Shown: positions 1-11,639, counted from the first letter of the stretch. The stretch is DNA of 64,000 bases from Hanleya hanleyi (GCA_036873755.1 JAVTVY010025177.1:1-64000), one strand, 5' to 3'. Program-made: numbers and translations. The notes: generated by a model from the sequence alone, not told the origin.

Positions 1-407
1 GGACTTTCTTAAGGACAGCTTCTGATTGGACAAGTGCAGCCGAGAATACATCTAACGGGCAAGAACGAATATGGCAGGACCAAATGGCGGTCTCTGATTG
101 GACAAGAGTTTTCTTGAATTGTGAACATACCCAACGCGGCTCCCCCAGCGTGGGTATGTTATGATGGAGGGGAAAATAAACTATATGAAAAAAAACTTGT
201 TGTTGTTGTTGTTCTCTCATCCTTGTTGTTGTTGTTCTCTCATCTGTATATATCATGGCGTCAAGGGGTTATGCTAGGGCGTTAAGGCGGACGTTGACGG
301 GCGTCACTGCATTTCCAATGAATTAGTGACAATTCCATGAAAATCAGAGCCTTTGGGCTAATTCACCAGGGCGTTGAAGCGTTGAGCTTGGCGTTGGCGG
401 CGTTGCT
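1..407. other. Unassigned stretch with a short hairpin
   Basis: No gene seen. A direct repeat of TCTGATTGGACAAG lies near 22 and 94. AACATACCCAACGC (124-137) pairs with GCGTGGGTATGTT (148-160), a 13-bp hairpin stem with a C-rich loop. TTGTTGTTG..CTCTCATC is repeated twice at 200-243. Nothing shows what element this belongs to. Confidence 0.5.
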
Positions 408-1460
408 CACAATTCCCTGTTTGCGCATGCGCAGAATGTAGACAACGGCCGAGACACTAGTCCAGGCGGATGCCCCCTCACATAGGCTTCACATTGATAC
501 TTCATACGGCTCCATCGGCCCATTAGGGGCTCCCCTAGATCCTAAAACGTTCATTCCAATGCACTTTTCCCACAATTCCCTGTCTGCGCATGCGCAGAAT
601 GTTGAACACGGACGACACACTAGTCCAGGCAGATGCCCCCTCACATAGGCTTCACATTGATACCTCACTCGACTCCATAGGACCACTAGTGGCCCACCCA
701 TACCCCAAAACGTCTATTCCATACCCTTTGTCCACCGTGCATGCGCAGAATGACGATATTCCTATCCCACATCCACCCAGTCAGATGCTCCTTCACGAAT
801 GCTTCACATTGATACCTCATACGACCCCAAAGGACCAATAGTGGCCCACCTCGACCTCAAAACGTATATTTCCATACACTTGGTCTACTGCGCATGCGCA
901 GAATGACGTCAGTTCCACGTCACACCCACCCCGTCGGATGCCCCCTCACATAGGCTTGACATTGATACCTCATACGACTCCATAGGACCACCAGTGGCCC
1001 ATCCAGACCCCAAAACGTCTATTTCCATACCCTTTTCCCACAATTCCCTGTTTGCGCATGCGCAGAATGTTGACAACGGCCGAGATACTAGTCCAGGTGG
1101 ATGCCCTCTCCCACAGGCTTCACAGTGATACCTCACTCGACTCCATCGACCCATTAGGGACCCACAAAGACCCGAAAACGTCTATTTCCATACACTTGGT
1201 CTACTCCGCATGCGCAGAATGCCGATATTTCAACCCCACACCCAGCCCATCGGATGCCCCCTCACATAGGTTTCACATTGATACCTCACTCGACCCAATC
1301 GGACCAACAGTGGCTCCCCTAGATCCCAAAACGTCTATTTCCATACCCTTGGTCCACCGCGCATGCGCAGAATGACGCTATTTCAACCCCGCACCCAGCC
1401 CATCAGATGCCCCTTCACGACTGCTTCACATTGATATCTCATACGACCCAATCGGACCAT
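408..1460 (+). repeat. Tandem array, seven units of about 152 or 163 bp, each with GCGCATGCGC
   Basis: The core GCGCATGCGCAGAATG or a one-base variant begins at 423, 586, 737, 890, 1054, 1206 and 1359. Spacings are 163, 151, 153, 164, 152 and 153. There are two unit types. Type A has CACAATTCCCTGT before the core and GACAACGGCCGAGA after it, and gives the longer spacing. Type B has TTGGTC(T/C)AC before the core. The order is A A B B A B B. Each unit also has CCCCTCACATAGGCTTCAC and ATACCTCA.ACGACTCCAT blocks. Short ORFs on both strands are by-products of the repeat. Confidence 0.9.
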
Positions 1461-1469
1461 GCAGCGTAT

Positions 1470-2423
1470 TTGAATTCTGGGGACTACTTTTTCTCTATGG
1501 AAGCTTTTTTCCGCGACCGCATCACCGCCAGACATGACCGCATCACCGCGGAGGAATACAGGGTCAAAGGTTAACGGACCTGTAGTGGTCAAAACTTGGC
1601 ACACAGCCAATGCTGATGCAATCCATAACCGCCACTACAACGCCACCTCTCGGATGCAAGAGTTACCTCCCCCGGCAAAATGTGAGTCTATATCACGGGA
1701 CTATACTACTTACCACCGAATCTCAAAACTTTGGCTGGAACAACTGGAATCGTTGTTGAGCCCATCCCGCTCATTGTATTCGTGAACGGTTATTAAACAT
1801 CACGGAGGGTCCAGTTTTCGGTACATCCTGTTTGTAGTAATCAGTCTCTATTGATAGATCGATAGGCTTTTGGGAGAGTGCAATGGGGTGAATGTACCCT
1901 GCTAAACAATGGCTTGGGTAGCCAGGATAATCGCTCGCTGCCGCTGCTCCTCGCTGTGCCACAGAGCGCTTCAGTCGCGGCGATGCCTTGATCTAACTGC
2001 CGCATTGATCTGGGTGACGAACTGATCTCAGTGACGGCGTGGAGCACTTCGGGTACTGTTGGATGACCCTAAAGTAACACCAGAATCTCACTCAACTTTA
2101 TCACGAACAGTAATCCATGGTCGAGTAACTAGTCCCATTACAGGTCGCAGAACTCGCGACAAAACAGAAAATTACTTTTTCACCGCCATGTTTGTCGTAG
2201 CCTCGTTTTCGACCCCACACTTGACCCCATTCGGAATCGATCAACCATTCGGAAAAATCGGTATAGCAACAATAGCCTGACTATTAAAAGAGGGAATTTC
2301 ATTCGAATCTTTATTAGATTTGAATGTTGGAATATTAGAGGACATATTCAGTGGATAAATAGTCTGTTCGAAAAAAATAAGTCGTAAAAAAATTCCCGGC
2401 GACGATCTCAGCCTGACTGTACG
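1470..2423. other. No recognisable gene or element
   Basis: Several overlapping 60-83 codon frames occur on both strands with no recognisable domain. GACCGCATCACCGC is repeated at about 1515 and 1539. Confidence 0.4.
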
Positions 2424-2474
<51 letters not shown>

Positions 2475-2475
2475 C
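2424..2475 (+). repeat. (GTT)n microsatellite
   Basis: About 17 uninterrupted GTT units. A shorter imperfect GTT tract lies at 200-235. Confidence 0.97.
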
Positions 2476-3395
2476 TGAGAAGTCGAAATCCGACGTAGTA
2501 TTTATTCGGCAACTACTGAATTGACAAATAGTTTTGATAAAAATACTCCTGTTTTAAAGTTGAGAAAACGTTTTCGCTTCAAATTTAAGAAAAATCGTAT
2601 GAAGCTTTGAAGCACTGTCAGCTTCCAAAGTTCCAGCTTGCATCACATTTCCCTTTCCTATTCGGTGGGCAGATTTGCCGCGAGGCAGATTTGCCGTGAA
2701 TATGTACATGCTTTTTTGGGATATTCAAAACTATACTTTATTCATCACCACAATGGCTAGTAAGTTTTTCATCACTTTTCTCCGTGACATCTACAAGAAT
2801 CTGTCTCTCAAAACGCAATTGTGTCATGTGGTACTGAACCGCAACATGAACAGCAAGCTAAGTCGGCAACCAGTCTATTCGTGGGGTGGCTTTTCATCGA
2901 AGCAAGGCCTGCGCCGTAGCTCTGCAGGGTCAAATTTTGCGGAGTTGAAGATGTTACTTCCTATTTCCGGAAACTACGGGGAGACTCTTCCCTTAACTGT
3001 TTATAATCCTTAATGCAGAGGTGACAATTAAACATGTTATAAGCCTCACTGGTTCCAGCCAGGAAAATAAGAATGTCTTTTGTTCCAGGCCTAGCGTTCA
3101 GAGTACCCAATATATAATTGTTCAGAGGTCAACATTTCTTTCCCGCCTCGCACCACGTGGTGCTATTCGACAGAGGTAAAAATAAAGGCATGCTAATACA
3201 AATTACGATCAGTACATTTTGTAAACATCATTTGTTTAACTATACCGGTTTCTACGCCATTCTGTCAGCCATTCAACTTTATTCACAGGCATAACTTTGC
3301 ATTCATTCATTTATTTCTCGTAAATTGAAAGCCTTCCCATGTTTTTTTTCACTAACAACATTACTCCAAAAAATCAGGAAAATAATATTTTGGTT
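2476..3395. other. Unassigned; one 112-codon frame of unknown status
   Basis: A plus-strand frame of 112 codons runs from 2675 to 3013. It matches no family I know and shows no convincing splice sites. I treat it as probably non-coding. Confidence 0.35.
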
Positions 3396-3399
3396 AACT

Positions 3400-3765
3400 A
3401 TGGTATACTGTACCATGGTTTTTTATGTACTATGGTATTAATATTGTTCAAAGTGGGTAACCATGGTATGTTAAACGAATGTATTGTGCACCATGCTAAT
3501 TAATATGGTATTGCCATAGTGGATCATGGTTAACCATGGTATATTGAACCATGGTACATCGTATTACCATGGTGTTGCCATAGTTGAACAGAGTAAACCA
3601 TGGTACACTGAACCATGGTACATCTGTACCACGGTATTACCATGGTATTACCATGAAAACCATGGTACTTTGAACCATGGTACAAACTGTACCGTGGTAT
3701 TACCATAACACCATGGCACATTGAACCATGGTTACCATGGTTCATTCCGTTGTAAACCATGGGAT
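3400..3765. repeat. CCATGG-rich minisatellite
   Basis: About 14 CCATGG sites lie in roughly 350 bp. They are embedded in (T/A)ACCATGGTA(T/C) and joined by short AT-rich linkers such as CATTGAACC and GTATTA. The core is palindromic, so both strands carry it and both have open frames rich in His-Gly, which are by-products. Confidence 0.9.
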
Positions 3766-3969
3766 TTTTTTATAAGGGCACACATTGCAATGATAAACTA
3801 GAGCCTATGGGCTTTAATGAGATCTGGTAGCTGGGTTATTGGGGGATAAGTTTGTAATGAAATAAACGCAAAATTATATATTTAATTTCAAGTTAGGCAC
3901 AGGTGGCACCAGGCACGAATGTATGTGGCTAAAACGCAATCACAAGTTACATCCTGTGACAAGGTATAT

Positions 3970-4810
3970 GAAGGGCCGTTCGCGCCATAAACGCATCCTT
4001 TAAACATTTTAACTTCTTAAACGTTTAAAAATTGTAAAGCTTTAAAAAGTTTAAACATTTAAACTTGAACCAACCAATCAGATGTTATGAACTGACATTT
4101 TTCTCTTAAAAAGCAAACGTTTCCAGTTGTAAATTCGCGACTTTAGACGTTTCCTGTCAAAAGACAAACGTTTCCGGTAGTAAAATTCGGGTCTTTTAAA
4201 GGTTTCCGGTTAAAAGGATAACGTTTCCGGTTGTGATCGTCCAATCAGATTTTTTATTTGGGCCGCGTGTATTCCAACATCTACACCAACACGTGCAAAT
4301 CTCCACTGGCAAACGTTTCCGGTATGTAGTGTATTTTAACCAATGAAAACCGTTCTTACAAATTAGGTTTTGGAGAATATCTTTGGCACCGGGACAATTT
4401 GCGCAGGACATGATGAAAGGTGGGCATGAGGAATACAATATGCGCGAATATTTGTAAGGGTTGTTTTGATTGGTTGAAACAGACTACATAGCGGAAACGT
4501 TTTGCCAGTGGACACGTGTTGATGTTGAGGTTTGAACATACGCGGCAGCAATAACAAAATCTGACTGGACGACCACAACCGGTAACGATTTCCCTTAAAC
4601 TGGAAACGTTTAAAAGTCTCGAATATTACTACTGGAAACGTTTGCCTTTTGACAGGAAACGTCTAAAGTATTGGACGTTATACAACAGCAAACGTTTGCT
4701 TTCGGACAGGAAACGTCTTCCAAATGTCAATTCATGACATCTGATTGGTTGGTGCAAGTTAAACGTTTAAAGTTATTAAACGTTTGGATTTATGGCGCGA
4801 ACGGCCCTTC
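3970..4810. mobile_element. Foldback (long-TIR) element, about 840 bp
   Basis: The left end AAGGGCCGTTCGCGCCATAA (3971-3990) is the reverse complement of the right end (4790-4809). Pairing continues inward: CAACCAATCAGATGT near 4070 against ACATCTGATTGGTTGG near 4740, and CCGGTATGTAGTGTATTTTAACC near 4318 against its counterpart near 4475. The arms are about 380 bp with a small centre near 4370-4440. Both arms are studded with AAACGTTTCC and its complement. No ORF or clear target duplication is present, so it is a non-autonomous element of unknown superfamily. Confidence 0.88.
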
Positions 4811-7019
4811 TTAAAAGGTACCGACATAATGAAGTTGAACATACCAAAGAAAGGCAGTCCTATAATGAGGGAAGTTGCACACGTTACGCTAACCATGTGT
4901 TACCCAATTAATTTCCGTCCAATAAGACACTACAGTAGGTGCTCATCCAACCTTGACTCGACCAAAATAGCTGAATTTTACTCTCTCAAAGTATTTTGAC
5001 ATTATTTTTCACAAATATAGTTACATAAGACTTTCCAGGTAAACTATCTTTCTGATGAGGGGTAAATAAATGTTCTATCAGTAATGTAATCAGTAATCAG
5101 TAAGTGAGTGAACCAATTGTCGGCCAATGCGTTCTCCGATTAGTTTAACATGGAGAAGGGATTTACTGTACTACTATGTTAAACTAATTTTACTATAATT
5201 TTGCAAAATCATAAACTATGTTAATTGCACCATCGGGAAGGTGATATTTGGTACAAACTTTGCAGGGGTAAATATTTTTGGGGGAAACCTATATTTATTT
5301 AGCTATACATGTGTAGCAGTATAAAATAGGTTGTACGTCGAACCATAACAAATTTTGATCGGCTGAAGAGGCACGAGCCGCGATGCCCGTGCGCATCATG
5401 CATGTGTCAGAGTTCCTTGCACAGGATTCTACATGTACAAGGCAGTATTTACATAAGTTAAACGTAACACAACTTCAAACAGAACGAACAAAATCAAAGT
5501 ATATCGGTAGTTTGGGTTGTATTTTCCTTCAGCGATGGACGATACTTGGCCGTAACGTATATTTAGCCACTGACAAGAAAATGATCACTCATACTATCAC
5601 AGCATTCGCCAAAACAGAAGTGGATTACCCGAATATCACATTTGACTTATCAATAATGGTATTTTGTCTTAACCATGTTAATATAAAGGCGACACCTTAC
5701 CATACCCACAGGGGATTAAGGTCAGTTTGTAGAGAACATACATGTACCTAGGGGTAAATAAGAGAGATTATACCTAGGGGTAAATAGAGATAGATTTAGT
5801 GTTATGAGTGAGAAGGGCTGAACATCAAGGTTGATGATGGTTATGTCACAAGTTAAGATAAGACAAGACATGTATTACACTTTCTGGATATCCCACAGGT
5901 TGACCGGTGGAGTACAAGATAGGAAAAGATTATAAGATATGTTACAGCTTGCTCTTGTGAGAAAAGTAAACAATGGCCTGCAAAGGTGATAATGAGACAA
6001 TGGTGGCCAGGTTGGCTGCTACCCGATTAAGAAAGATAAGGCAAGATAAATATTAAACTATGACGATAGACTTAATCCTGGGTCAAACAGATGCTGGCCT
6101 TTCACAGACACAGATTCAAGTTTTAATGCTCTCCTAACGTGATGACCTAGTTTTGGCCTGACATTCTCTTCTCAAAGCAGAAGGATGTTGTACAGCCCTT
6201 ACACTACAGCTATGGTAGAGCATCTCTCACATATACACCTAACCAGCTAAACTGTATAATTTTAAGCTTTGGTAAAATGACGATACCAGTCTGCCATACT
6301 TTAGAGCGTATTAATCTAATATTTTGTGGGAAAACAATGAACAGAGTAATATTTAATGCAGATAAGGGATCAAATATATGCCAAGTGACTATTAGTGACT
6401 AAATATAGACATACAAAAGCCTTTCAACCACTAAGGATCCCCAAAATTCATCTCTGTGGAACTACTTTCATGCAGCGTAAGGCTATCCCGTGAGTCGGTT
6501 TGCACTTTTGTCCATTTCCCTACAGCATTCTAAAGAGCCTCTGGCTAACGCCAGATCTCAAAAAGTCACCAAATGGCGCTCACAGAGAACATCTGGATAG
6601 TGTTTTGTTCCCGATAAGATATACGCCAGAACAGTGTAAAAAGTGTGTTCAGGTGATACAACATATAAGGCGCTATTGATCATCTGTTTCAACTAGAGCT
6701 CGTTAGGCCGTATATTGTTTGAAATACTAAGTCGGGTACGGACCTGTAAAGGTAGCATACAGCCAGAAGCAACCTATATAGCGTGTAGGCCTATGACATA
6801 TTGGACAAGCGGAAAACGGAATTCGTATGAAGAAAATTAATTTCTTGTTTCGTTGATGAAATAACGTGAACACCAACCGGCATCATGCATATGAATGTAT
6901 GTACTTTTCATACACGATCGAAATTATCCCGAGAGAGCTAGCCGGTGTTCAGAACCGCTAACAAATTCAATGGCGGTTTGGACCGATTAGAGTCTTATTC
7001 AACTTTGAAGCCATCGAAT
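4811..7019. other. No recognisable gene; small tandem only
   Basis: CCTAGGGGTAAATA occurs twice at 5747-5790. GATAAGACAAG-type purine-rich stretches lie around 5850-6050. A 122-codon frame at 5383-5751 has no recognisable features. Confidence 0.4.
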
Positions 7020-7112
7020 CTGCTTGCATTTCTAGTTCGTTTTTTATTTTGTATTTTCTTCTTTCTTTCTTCGTTTTTTTTCTTTCTTTCGTTCATATTT
7101 TTTTTTTGCGCA
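7020..7112 (+). repeat. Polypyrimidine (TTTC)n-like tract
   Basis: Low-complexity run of TTTC/TTCT and T tracts. It makes a poly-Phe/Ser open frame that is not a gene. Confidence 0.85.
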
Positions 7113-7309
7113 AAAGTGGTACGGCCATGGCCGTACCTGCCGTACCGCTTCCGACGCCCTTGACCTTACTAAATATAACAATAATGAAGGCTGTTAGCCA
7201 AAAATCTATTCACTCTTAACCCAGAAATTAAAATAATTATGAGCTGCTCTGTCGTTAAATGTATCAACTTAAGTTACATTTCGCTGAATAAATATTATTG
7301 ATAACAGGA

Positions 7310-7580
7310 GGTTCTCATCAGGAGTGTAAGAAAAACGAATATCCATAGAATGCCGCATCTGACAATTTAGCTGAGTCCTCCTTATTTGCGTATTAATGGA
7401 CTTCCTGGATAAATCTAGAGGGATATATTAATTAATTATTATTGTTACCAGTGTTCGTAACTAACAGTCAACATATATTTTGTGACCTTGGAAGTACAAA
7501 TAAATCAACCCAACATCGCCAAGAAGAGTTAACATAGGCGAGCCGCGATTTTGATGATTTTCAGTGATATCAGAATTCCA
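7310..7580. repeat. Left arm of a large interrupted inverted repeat
   Basis: Two blocks reappear inverted to the right. 7320-7430 (TCAGGAGTG..CTTCCTGGATAAATCTAGAGG) matches 9694-9772. 7435-7565 (TTCGTAACTAACAGTCAAC, then GTACAAATAAATCAACCCAACATCG and GATTTTGATGATTTTCA) matches 9165-9280. In the right arm the blocks are separated by an extra 413 bp, which suggests an insertion there. Confidence 0.8.
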
Positions 7581-7769
7581 TAAAGCTAGAAGTGTCTAAC
7601 TATGTATTGAGCGTCATCGACGGCATGTTATCTATGTAAGCGCGTCCAGTTGAAAACATTGCCCCCTAGCGGGAGCTGGTGAACTGTCAGGGAAGACAAT
7701 TTGGAATGTCATGAAACGGTCCAAACAGCCGCGAATGCAACCACCTCGCTCGGGGTCGAATAATACCCC

Positions 7770-8230
7770 AGCCGGCATCAGTGCACAATTAATTCTGTTA
7801 CTTGTTATGTATTAGCGTTAAAAATCGGCAAAACTCCAGAAAATTCACAATGCATAAATCCACCTGGCATGTCAATATTTACGTTGTGGGACATTACCAG
7901 TGGAACTCTTGACAGATGTTGACCATGGAAATTTCAAATTACCGCCACTGACAGCTGATTGGTGCTACAGAATGTCATTCGATTTGTAAACAGGGAGCCT
8001 TCTCACCCTTCACTGATCATGTCTTCATCCACCATGCTTTTTCAAAGTGGCCCAAATCAACACCAGGAAGTACAGTTTGAAGACTCATCTGCAAGTTGAA
8101 ATATCAAATGTATCAGAAATGCTGAAAAATCGCAGCTCATAAAATCCATAAAGATCTGCTCTCAAATTTCTAAACAATGTAGATCGTGGGCACCGACCCG
8201 GAAGTGATTAATTGTGTACTGATGCCAGCC
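7770..8230. mobile_element. Non-autonomous TIR element, copy 1 (about 460 bp)
   Basis: The ends GCCGGCATCAGTGCACAATT (7771-7790) and the complement of ATTAATTGTGTACTGATGCC (8207-8226) form a TIR of about 24 bp. The interior, including TTGACCATGGAAATTTCAAA, TGTATCAGAAATGCTGAAAA and CTGCTCTCAAATTTCTAAA, is shared with the copy at 34.93-35.39 kb. No ORF. Superfamily unknown. Confidence 0.8.
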
Positions 8231-9040
8231 ACCAGTCAGATTTTTGGATTGGATTCGGGGCCGCGCGCACATCGCCGGAAGTGACATCATATATAGTAAA
8301 ATAGATCTTTGCCGAACATTTCGATTACTTTTCAAGTCTGCATAATACCTCTGCTGACCTAGCGTAAAAATAATTATCTAGAGATTACTTTCACTGTTTA
8401 TCTGGACAGAGCATATGAAAATTAGTTCGCTCATGTGCAAAACTGAAGGAGTTGTTCGGCCGGATTCAAACTGAACCGTGCGTACGTGGGTTTCCTCTAT
8501 ACGTCATAGCAACGTAGTAAAGGTCAACTTCCGCTATTGGAGGCAGGGATGATAAATGAGCCTGTGAAATGCCAATCTCGGTCAACTCAGATATAATATC
8601 ACGGAATATTATATCTGAATCCAGCCCAATATAAATCCCGTGAGAGTTGAAACTACTATTGCTAGCCAATCAGATGGATAGGTGGTTGTAACTATTTCAA
8701 AATCACGCCCACAGTAATTACACACGGTAGCTTGTGGTTTAATATATAAACATTATCCTGAAACATTTTCCAAATATGGCATCATTTCCAGACAGGGTCC
8801 GTAAACATCAAAGAGTTTACTCCCGCCGAAAAGTTTGGCTTTGTCAGGGGTAGAAGATATCAAAAGATTGTGCCGTGCGAAGATGTTAATCTCCTTGAAG
8901 TAAACGTCAATCATTGTCAGAGCGAAAAGGTTGAAATGGTCGTGATTGGCTTATTATGGGATCCATAGCGTTACGTCTAGATGGTATTCCCCAGATTTAC
9001 CATCTTGGTTTACCTAGATTGAAATGGAGCATGCGCTGTG
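8231..9040. other. Unassigned, with a short dispersed repeat
   Basis: 8570-8612 (CCAATCTCGGTCAACTCAG, then ATATAATATCACGGAATATT) is an inverted match to about 42 bp at 15741-15782, so a small dispersed element end is present. Nothing else is recognised. Confidence 0.45.
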
Positions 9041-9044
9041 GGGA

Positions 9045-9125
9045 GGATGCCGCAAATGCAGCTCCAGTATCCCCATCCGAATCGCCGAAGCTGGCGCAAT
9101 GAATCATGGGAGTTTATTCGCCAAA
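9045..9125. repeat. Inverted-repeat partner of 10354-10424
   Basis: GCAAATGCAGCTCCAGTATC and TGGCGCAATGAATCATGGG match the reverse complement of 10354-10424 (CCCCATGATTCATTGCGCCA and GGATGCTGGAGTTGCATTCG) over about 70 bp. The two lie 1.2 kb apart. Confidence 0.75.
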
Positions 9126-9159
9126 ACGAAAGTAAGGTGAAAACACTGCTCGAGCCTGA

Positions 9160-9780
9160 ACTGCATATTATTGAAAATCATCAAAATCGATGTTGGGTTG
9201 ATTTATTTGTACTTCCAAGTAAATAAATTAGTTGTTGATTGTTAGTTACGAACACCGTAATAATTAATAAATATATCTCCTTATTTATTTACAGTACCAC
9301 CCAGACGGTCAACTTTTACAGATGGCTTGTACCCAACTACGTGTGCGGCTAAAGGTCTCCCGCAGCTGTAGTATTTATTTGGAGGGAATCGTTGACAAAC
9401 ATTTTTATTGTACTTTAGATGTTTAAAATATATTTCAAATGAAATTTTCCTGCAGTCTACGCTTTGCGAAAACAATTAGCTCGTCTGTTTTTGCGAGAGT
9501 CCAAAACGACCAAACGATCTTGTGAATTTTTCTCGAATAGCGCATAATGTTTACAACAGCTGGGAATGAGCCTCTCCCGTCAGGTGGAGTATTCGTGAGG
9601 CCCCAACAGGAGAACGTAATTCCGTTGGAAGACCTCTTTCGATATGAGAGCATGTCCAGAGCACGTGTTTCTGTGTAATACCCTTCCTGGCCCCTCCAGA
9701 TTTATCCAGGAAGTCTATTCATATGCAAATAAGCGCTCAGCTAAAGTGTCAGATTCTTTTTCCACTCCTGATGCAAACTT
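9160..9780. repeat. Right arm of the interrupted inverted repeat, with a 413-bp insertion
   Basis: 9165-9280 and 9694-9772 are the reverse complement of contiguous sequence at 7310-7565. The extra 9281-9693 is flanked by CTCC on both sides, but its ends do not look like TIRs. The frames inside it are not recognisable. Confidence 0.75.
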
Positions 9781-10353
9781 CCTGTAATCAATAGTATTTA
9801 GCCTAAGTTGATACATTTATGTAATTATACAAGAGAATATAACCGAGGAAGCTGAACTACGGCCATACACGATTGTAATTTAATAAACGATTTATTGTCC
9901 ATGTACAGTATCGAACTATTGTGTAAAAGAAAACAAGACGAAAGTTCAAGTAGGTCTACATTTGGCAGAAGTTTCGATCTTCCAAAATAAGTATTGACCC
10001 CGATGTCAGCACCGACGGCAAATTGCATGGCAATATATAAAATTCTGGTTCACTGTGCCATCGTGTACTGCCAGACTGCGACTGCAGGTGGGCTTCAGAA
10101 AATCCCCATGATTCATCAGTTCAAAATGTTTGTAATGCAAATGCCGACAGTTGCCGACTTATAACGACTACAAGCCGATCAGCGCAAAGTTGAAATTTTG
10201 GAGATTGTTATGCGCAGCTTTTTTTCTCTTACGTCACATGAAGCGTTATAAGAAGGCTGACGGTGGCCATTGCTGTCTACCTAGTCTAAGTGATCGTTAG
10301 CCACTTCTAGCTTTATGAACTTCTGGTGATATGTATAGTGTCACGGCCTCTCA

Positions 10354-10424
10354 CAAAACCCCATGATTCATTGCGCCACCTTCGCCGGTTCGACTCGGGA
10401 TGCTGGAGTTGCATTCGCGGCTGC
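10354..10424. repeat. Inverted partner of 9045-9125; local direct repeat
   Basis: See the partner entry. Nearby, AGCTTTATGAACTTCTGG (about 10308) and AGCTTTATGGACTTCTGG (about 10542) are a degenerate direct repeat. CCCCATGATTCAT recurs at about 10105. Confidence 0.7.
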
Positions 10425-10584
10425 TTGATTCGTTTCCTGACATTTCAAAATTGTCTCCCTTGGTAGTTCGCCAGTTCCCGCTGGGGGACAATGTTTTCCC
10501 CCTGGATACGCTCATACAGATAACATGCCGTCGAAAACTTCAAGCTTTATGGACTTCTGGTTGTACATATTTTAAGGTTGATCC

Positions 10585-10690
10585 AGACGAGAGAGAGGGA
10601 GAGAGAATTAAGGTTTAATGTCGCGTTCAGCAATATTTCAGCTATATAGCGACAACCAAACAAAAGTATTCTAACAAAAACAAGAACGAA
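10585..10690 (-). repeat. SINE-like gastropod repeat, partial
   Basis: A GAGAGAG-rich end is followed by TTTAATGTCGCGTTCAGCAATATTTCAGCTATATAGCGAC, interrupted here by nothing but small differences from the other copies. It matches the ends of copies at 42.58 and 57.93 kb. From memory this block is common in vetigastropod genomes. It carries no ORF. Confidence 0.75.
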
Positions 10691-10929
10691 TCCAATGGCA
10701 TAGCTATAAAACCATGCAGTCGTAATGTTTAGGAGTGCCGACGCACATTCATGACCTCATGGTCTCTTAGAATAGACCCATATTTGAGCAAATTAGAAGC
10801 CAGTCGTATATTTAATCTCTTTTGAACTCAGTTGTAATTAGTATCCGTGACCCGTGACTGGAGAGACGCCCACATGTAATTCCTTCGAGGACATCAAAGA
10901 GATTGTTCAAAAGCGTATTCTCGTTATAC

Positions 10930-11135
10930 AACCACTGTGGGGATTCAGGGGTTGCCCTGACCTCAGCTCCTCAAACATCTAAGAGGCGACTAACTGGGGC
11001 ATCTGTGGGGTTCCCGGGTGTAAAAAGAAATAGGACCCTACCCGTGGGGTTCCCGGGAGTGAAAAGGAATAGGACCCAACGTCGTGATATGACTGAAATA
11101 TAGTTGAAAGCGACGTTAAATCATATTCACTCCTC
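10930..11135 (+). repeat. SINE-like gastropod repeat, plus orientation
   Basis: Holds AAGAGGCGACTAACTGGGGC, then TGTGGGGTTCCCGGGTGTAA (partly duplicated in this copy at 11043-11075), AATAGGACCCAACGTC, and ends AAAGCGACGTTAAATCATAT plus CACTCCTCAC. The end is the complement of the start of the minus-strand copies. Confidence 0.8.
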
Positions 11136-11339
11136 ACTTCTCATTATACATTAGGCTTGGCTATGAAAACGGCAGGGGTGGTACTGAGTATCCAGACTCG
11201 CATATGAAGAATGTGGTTGGCGATGTTTTCATCCAAAACTACCTTGAAGAAAAGCCTGCTTCCATTTTTAATGGATTCTCCGATTTTACATTGTTGTAAA
11301 AAACTGTGGAGGAAGTTCTTATACAATTCCTGTTTAATC

Positions 11340-11637
11340 CCAGCACTAAAATTTGGGTTAATTACAACACATAAAAGGGAAGTGGGAAGAGGTGCCGACA
11401 TTCTGACAGAGCCATATGACTTCACAGTATAGTCTTCTGGTTAATCTATTCTAAAGCACATACCAAGAATCTAACGATTCGTGATATGTGTTGTATCTCA
11501 GGTACGCTTTTATTGTACCTGTTCATGTGGCAACTTGGATGATATGACCACCTGGCCCCCAGCACCAGCATAAGCGATATTGGATACAAATCCAGAGAGC
11601 TATGATGGAAATGCTCTGACAACTCTGACAACAACTG
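11340..11637 (-). repeat. Dispersed repeat, inverted copy of the 61.3-62.5 kb tandem unit
   Basis: The reverse complement matches the 61.3 kb unit: TCAGAGCATTTCCATCATAG, GCTGGGGGCCAGGTGGTCAT, CACATGAACAGGTACAATAA, AGCGTACCTGAGATACAACA, GAAGTCATATGGCTCTGTCA and AAGAGGTGCCGACAT (the last given on plus). It ends exactly where the copy of the long element begins at 11640. Frames across it are not genes. Confidence 0.85.
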
Positions 11638-11639
11638 AC

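Noticed and set aside
408..1460. CRISPR array
   Set aside because: Units are about 150-165 bp and similar along their full length, with no short repeat and unique-spacer pattern. The genome is eukaryotic.
3526..3760. His-Gly-rich open frames on both strands
   Set aside because: They are translations of the palindromic CCATGG minisatellite.
6945..7163. Hydrophobic Phe-rich 72-codon ORF as a membrane protein
   Set aside because: It is the translation of a TTTC/T-rich low-complexity tract.
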